NCBI GenBank assembly: GCA_016929465.1
Contig: JAFGIT010000252.1
Location: 1-10,065 of the forward strand
DNA length: 10,065 nucleotides
Reading direction: 5' to 3'
Source of the DNA: Candidatus Coatesiibacteriota bacterium
GTDB taxonomy: Bacteria > B130-G9
The notes beneath the pieces were generated by a model. That model was not told the origin of the DNA, ran no database searches, and saw only the letters and a list, made by a program, of their open reading frames with translations. The translations under genes and the position numbers were made by a program. Positions 6,852 to 10,065 of the stretch are shown here, in pieces (the first letter of the stretch is position 1; each line of letters starts with the position of its first letter).

Positions 6852-8375
6852 TTAATTTGCGGATTTATTCTCTTCCGGGTCCGTAGCGGAACCGTGGTGA
6901 TGCATGGCGTGAGAGTGCAATTTCGCCTGCGCCTGCTCATCGTGCTTGGCATCAGCCTTACTCCCGAAGACCCAATGCCAACCGATCGTCACCCCGCTCT
7001 TGATAAATTTGACAAGCGCGTCCCAGCTCTTTATCTGTCCCAGATATGAAATCACGGTCTTGGGCCGCATATAGAACCGCCTGAGCGCATTGCTGTACGC
7101 TGTGTCCAGCTCCTCTGCCGTCCAACCATGCGGGATGAAGACCACCTTGTGCTTATTCATGTCATGCCAATCGCCAACGACCTCGCCGTACTGCTCGACG
7201 TTCTCGCTGATCGGCGTGCCGGGGAACGGCACAAAGAGGTGTATCTGGAAGTCATCGACGTGTTCCTTTAGCGCGAACCGGACCGTCTCCTCAAGTTCCT
7301 CCTTCGTCTGGGTCGGGAGGCCCGCCATATAGTACCCTCTGGTCCGGATGCCGGCCTTGTGAGTCATGTTAAGCGCCTTGCGCACCTTCTCGATGTTCGT
7401 GCCTTTGTTCACGAATTTGAGCAGCCGCGGCGAAGCCGCCTCGAGGCCATAGGAAATTTGCCAACAGCCCGCTTTTTTCGCTAGCTTCAGCATCTCCTCA
7501 TTTACGAGGTCAACTCGCGAGACGCAGGTCCAGGTTATATCCATCTTCTCCCGTATCATCCCCTCGCAAATCGTGTGGAATCGCTCCTTGGAGAATGTCA
7601 TGTTGTCGTCGTAGAATTTGAGCTCCCGAATCCCGTACTCATTGATCAAATGCCTGACGGCATTCAGGACGTAGTCTGCACTGAAGAACCTTATCCTGCT
7701 CCCAAAGACGTTTTTGGAGCAGAATGTGCACTGCGCCGGGCAGCCTCTCGTCGTGTAGAGCGCCGCCACGGGCAGTCTTCCGAACGAGTGTGCCGGCGGG
7801 GTGTATATCTCGGGGAATCTCTCGAGAAGGTCCCAGGCCTGAAGCGGCAGATGGTCCAAACTGTCGAGGTATTCGCGCGCGGGAGTACGATACGTGCCCT
7901 CCCCGTTCCTGAGGATGAGCCCATTGACGCTGTCGAACGTGCGCTTGCCCCGGAACGCCTCCATCAGCTCGAGCACGGTCACTTCGCCTTCCCCTATCGA
8001 GCCGACATCGAAAACGGGATACCTTCTCATCGTCTCCTCGGGAGCCGCTGATAGGTGCGGTCCTCCAATCGCGACGCGGATGGAGTTGTCCGCATCCTTG
8101 ATCCCGGATGCGAACTCAGCTGCATTGCTGATCGAAAGCGTTACGGCCGTCACTCCTACGACGCTCGGGTTGTGCGACAGGGCCTTCTCTATAGCCTGCT
8201 CGTATGAAAGCCCTTGAGCCTCGGCATCGACTATCGCGGTCTCAATACCGGCTTCCCGCGTTACGGCGGCCAGGTTCAGAAGCCCCAGAGGAGCGACGTT
8301 ATTGCTTGTCTGTTGAAGATAGCAGTACTGCTCCCACGAGGTGAGGGGCGGATTTACAAGAACTAGCTCGGCCAA
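6852..8375 (-). CDS. B12-binding-domain radical SAM protein (BchE/HpnJ-like) with His-rich tail
   Basis: This is a 507-residue two-domain protein. Residues 1-140 are a Rossmann-type cobalamin-binding domain (NPPLTSWEQY, NVAPLGLLNLA, VAIGGPHLSA, GSIGEGEVTVLELM). The usual B12 lower-ligand pattern DxHxxG is replaced by DAEAQG (50-55), so cobalamin, if bound, would not be held by the canonical His. Residues about 200-400 are a radical SAM barrel with the [4Fe-4S] cluster motif C212-x3-C216-x2-C219 (GCPAQCTFCS), KFYDDNMTF (253-261), YGLEAASPRLL (309-319) and GYYMAGLPTQT (347-357). The last 40 residues are rich in His (467, 478, 487, 489, 492-494), possibly metal binding. The reaction may be a methylation, cyclisation or other radical chemistry; the substrate cannot be told. 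The start is TTG (8373-8375), with GGAGG 7 nt upstream. It is followed 15 nt later by the S55 gene. Confidence 0.88.
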   Translation of the reverse strand: MAELVLVNPPLTSWEQYCYLQQTSNNVAPLGLLNLAAVTREAGIETAIVDAEAQGLSYEQAIEKALSHNPSVVGVTAVTLSISNAAEFASGIKDADNSIRVAIGGPHLSAAPEETMRRYPVFDVGSIGEGEVTVLELMEAFRGKRTFDSVNGLILRNGEGTYRTPAREYLDSLDHLPLQAWDLLERFPEIYTPPAHSFGRLPVAALYTTRGCPAQCTFCSKNVFGSRIRFFSADYVLNAVRHLINEYGIRELKFYDDNMTFSKERFHTICEGMIREKMDITWTCVSRVDLVNEEMLKLAKKAGCWQISYGLEAASPRLLKFVNKGTNIEKVRKALNMTHKAGIRTRGYYMAGLPTQTKEELEETVRFALKEHVDDFQIHLFVPFPGTPISENVEQYGEVVGDWHDMNKHKVVFIPHGWTAEELDTAYSNALRRFYMRPKTVISYLGQIKSWDALVKFIKSGVTIGWHWVFGSKADAKHDEQAQAKLHSHAMHHHGSATDPEENKSAN

Positions 8376-8382
8376 AAATAAA

Positions 8383-8387
8383 CCTCC
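8383..8387 (-). promoter_or_regulatory. Strong Shine-Dalgarno that fixes a TTG start
   Basis: GGAGG on the minus strand sits exactly 7 nt before TTG at 8373-8375. No ATG or GTG in this frame lies near it, and the protein's MAELVLVNPP-type N-terminus is correct for the family. The rare TTG start is therefore well supported. Confidence 0.75.
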
Positions 8388-8434
8388 GGCATCAATTCAG
8401 AGACAATTCGAATCGCCGATCTGCCGCTCTCGGA

Positions 8435-9982
8435 CTAGTGATAGATGACTTCGCGCGTGGTTTCCTCTTCGTAGGGAATGTCACTTCCGATATCAGCGGA
8501 ACGCGCCTTTGGGACATCTCTATCACGAGCTTGCGCTACCAGTATATCCACACCGTTGACGTATGTGAAATTCTTGAGCGTGTCGAATAGCTTGAATCCG
8601 TTACGACGACACAAGGCGAAATATTTGAAGAAGTTAACAATGAAGCGGTGCTTCTGGTACCAGAACTGGGAGAAGATCTTCCTCAGGGTGATCCCTGTGA
8701 GAACCCGTGTCTGGAACCACCCGATCGTATATGGGCCGATGTAAGGCGTGGTTATGAACGAGATACGCGTGATATCGACGACTTCCTTGTCCCATCGGTT
8801 GCCCATGCGACCGCCGAGCTCGTTGAGCTTATCTACTGCCTTGGTATTCGGAAGAGGCTTCCAAACGTGGAAAACGGTCGTCTCGGGTTTGATTCGACGT
8901 GCGAGAAGCTTCGTCTTCTTCAGTGTCTTGCGGGTCTCGCCGGGGCCGCCCACGCAGAAATACGCTGTCAGGGCCAGATTATACTTCCGGCATAGCTCAA
9001 CGGTATATTCAATCTGCTCAGAAGTGAGCTTCTTCTCATAGACTTTATTGCGAATGAAATCGTCCCCACTCTCGATCCCCGTCCTGACCTTCACGCAGCC
9101 GGTCTCGTGGAGCAGTCTCGCTCTCTCCTCATCCAGCTCGTCGATGCGGGAGTAGATCGAATACGGCAATCTTCCGACGAGGTCCAGCCGCTCGAACTCC
9201 TCCAGGAAGCTCCTCATCCAGCGGCGATTTATCGTAAAGACGGGGTCCCACATCCAGGCTATACGGAAATAAGGCCCGCCATATCGGTCCCAATTCTCGC
9301 GCACCTGCCGCGCATAGACGACCGGATCGAGAAAACGTATCCCGACACCGGTTCTCTTTCTAACTATCGTCGCAGAGCAATAAGTGCAGCCGTGCGGACA
9401 ATTCCGTTGACCGATGAATGGGAACATCTGGAAAGTCTCGAGATGCTTGTCGAATTCGCACCAGAACTTCCAGTCAGGCGCCGGGAGCTTCGCAAGATCC
9501 TCGATTGCAGGCCTGATAGGATTCTCCACAACCATGTCACCATCTCGGAACCAGATGCCTTTTAATCCCTCGAGGCTCGTTCGCGACTCCAGTCGATCGA
9601 GATACTCCTCGGTCGCATACTCGCCGTCGCCGATACATATCGCATCGACAGGAAGTTCGTCAAAGACCTTCCGCTGGGTGATCGTGGCGTGATGGCCGCC
9701 TCCGATGATCTTGACCGATGGGTCTATCCTGCGAGCCTCCTCGAGAATCTCCTTAGCGGAGAAACCATGTGTGCTCAGGAGAGTTATCCCGATTACATCG
9801 GGCTTGAAATGGTACATCTCCTGCTTCAAGCGCTCGCGCCAACCGCTACGACAAAATGCAAAATCCAATATTCTTGCCTGATGATGTGTCCGCTTGACCA
9901 GGTAAGTCGCAATCGAAACGAGGCCGAGATTAATCGTGAAATACTCGCCACCCGTCGAGGGAGTTAAGAAAAGTACGCGCAT
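8435..9982 (-). CDS. B12-binding-domain radical SAM protein, unknown substrate
   Basis: This 515-residue protein has the same architecture as the next gene but a clearly different sequence. The N-terminal B12-binding-like domain (1-140) shows MRVLFLTPST, NLGLVSIATYLVK, KIIGGGHHATIT (91-102) and CIGDGEYATEEYLD (116-129). There is no DxHxxG cobalamin-ligand motif, and the equivalent region reads LDFAFCRSG. The radical SAM domain carries C195-x3-C199-x2-C202 (NCPHGCTYCS), then YSRIDEL, RTGIESGDD and YFCVGGPGET, which correspond to SAM-binding strands. About 100 residues after the barrel are aromatic/basic and unassigned. GGTGG lies 6 nt before the ATG at 9980-9982. It is separated by 59 nt from the downstream radical SAM gene and probably shares a transcript with it. 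Paired B12/radical SAM genes often act in successive steps on lipids, cofactors or peptides, but neither product shows its substrate. Confidence 0.87.
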   Translation of the reverse strand: MRVLFLTPSTGGEYFTINLGLVSIATYLVKRTHHQARILDFAFCRSGWRERLKQEMYHFKPDVIGITLLSTHGFSAKEILEEARRIDPSVKIIGGGHHATITQRKVFDELPVDAICIGDGEYATEEYLDRLESRTSLEGLKGIWFRDGDMVVENPIRPAIEDLAKLPAPDWKFWCEFDKHLETFQMFPFIGQRNCPHGCTYCSATIVRKRTGVGIRFLDPVVYARQVRENWDRYGGPYFRIAWMWDPVFTINRRWMRSFLEEFERLDLVGRLPYSIYSRIDELDEERARLLHETGCVKVRTGIESGDDFIRNKVYEKKLTSEQIEYTVELCRKYNLALTAYFCVGGPGETRKTLKKTKLLARRIKPETTVFHVWKPLPNTKAVDKLNELGGRMGNRWDKEVVDITRISFITTPYIGPYTIGWFQTRVLTGITLRKIFSQFWYQKHRFIVNFFKYFALCRRNGFKLFDTLKNFTYVNGVDILVAQARDRDVPKARSADIGSDIPYEEETTREVIYH

Positions 9983-10000
9983 CTTCTTCCACCAAACCGC

Positions 10001-10065
10001 TTAAGAAGTCCTTGGGCCCAACACCTGGATCCACAACCCTATTGCGAGGTCCAGTACTATAATAG
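10001..10065 (-). CDS. Possible 3' end of an upstream gene (unidentified)
   Basis: One minus-strand frame is open from the window edge to a TAA at 10001-10003 and would encode a tail of about 20 residues ending in LDLAIGLWIQVLGPRTS. The stop lies 18 nt before the start of the first radical SAM gene, a normal within-operon distance. The piece is too short to assign, and an open frame of this length can occur by chance. Confidence 0.3.
   Translation of the reverse strand, partial: IIVLDLAIGLWIQVLGPRTS

Noticed and set aside
298-9967. Many plus-strand open frames of 60-158 codons across the window
   Set aside because: They lie antisense to well-supported minus-strand genes, have arginine/serine/proline-rich composition typical of shadow frames, and show no family motifs or ribosome binding sites.
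6852-9982. Hopanoid or bacteriochlorophyll biosynthesis locus
   Set aside because: The radical SAM genes resemble HpnJ/BchE only at the level of shared domain architecture. No other hopanoid or pigment gene is present, and ispE is a general isoprenoid gene in a separate sub-cluster.
9932-10065. A second minus-strand frame open from the window edge through the radical SAM start to a stop near 9932
   Set aside because: It would overlap the well-supported radical SAM gene by about 50 nt in another frame. The competing frame ending at 10001 gives a normal intergenic distance.
1-10065. Mobile element, CRISPR array, tRNA or rRNA
   Set aside because: No transposase or integrase motifs, terminal repeats, spaced direct repeats, or recognisable tRNA/rRNA sequence were seen.

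Overview
All recognisable genes lie on the minus strand, so the window reads from right to left as one co-directional block. Two exported proteins with lipobox-type signals, two proteins with Sec-type signals, a LolB/DUF4292-like lipoprotein and an MEP-pathway isoprenoid gene (ispE) point to a diderm (Gram-negative-type) bacterium. GC content looks moderate by eye, a little above 50%. The combination of a non-sporulation peptidase S55 protein, a propeller/Ig exported protein and BchE-like radical SAM enzymes is the kind seen in Acidobacteriota, deltaproteobacterial relatives and uncultured deep-branching phyla. I cannot place it more closely from sequence alone.

Layout in transcription order: (1) 10065-10001, a possible tail of an upstream gene. 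(2) 9982-8435 and 8375-6852, two consecutive cobalamin-binding-domain radical SAM proteins of unknown substrate; the second starts at a TTG behind a perfect GGAGG. (3) 6836-5562, a secreted peptidase S55 (SpoIVB-like) protein. It starts 15 nt after the radical SAM gene and ends at a UGA. (4) 5516-4938, which encodes what looks like the missing C-terminal domain of that same S55 protein, in the same reading frame. Coding-like sequence runs continuously through the 15 codons between the UGA and the first ATG. (5) 4890-2689, a large exported beta-propeller protein with C-terminal Ig/FN3-like domains. (6) A 152-nt intergenic gap with a weak candidate promoter. (7) 2536-1232, a TPR lipoprotein, overlapping by 17 nt (8) 1248-448, a LolB/DUF4292-like lipoprotein, followed after 28 nt by (9) 419-1, ispE, cut by the window edge.

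Functionally there seem to be two groups. TPR lipoprotein - LolB-like - IspE is a housekeeping envelope/isoprenoid cluster; lolB-ispE adjacency is also known in gammaproteobacteria such as E. coli. The radical SAM pair - S55 - propeller group is less well understood: two probable cytoplasmic radical enzymes next to two exported proteins. The most interesting feature is the in-frame UGA splitting the S55 protein. It is followed 14 nt downstream by a perfect 7-bp stem with a 5-nt loop, which raises the alternatives of a nonsense mutation or sequence error, programmed readthrough, selenocysteine insertion, or a real two-gene split.
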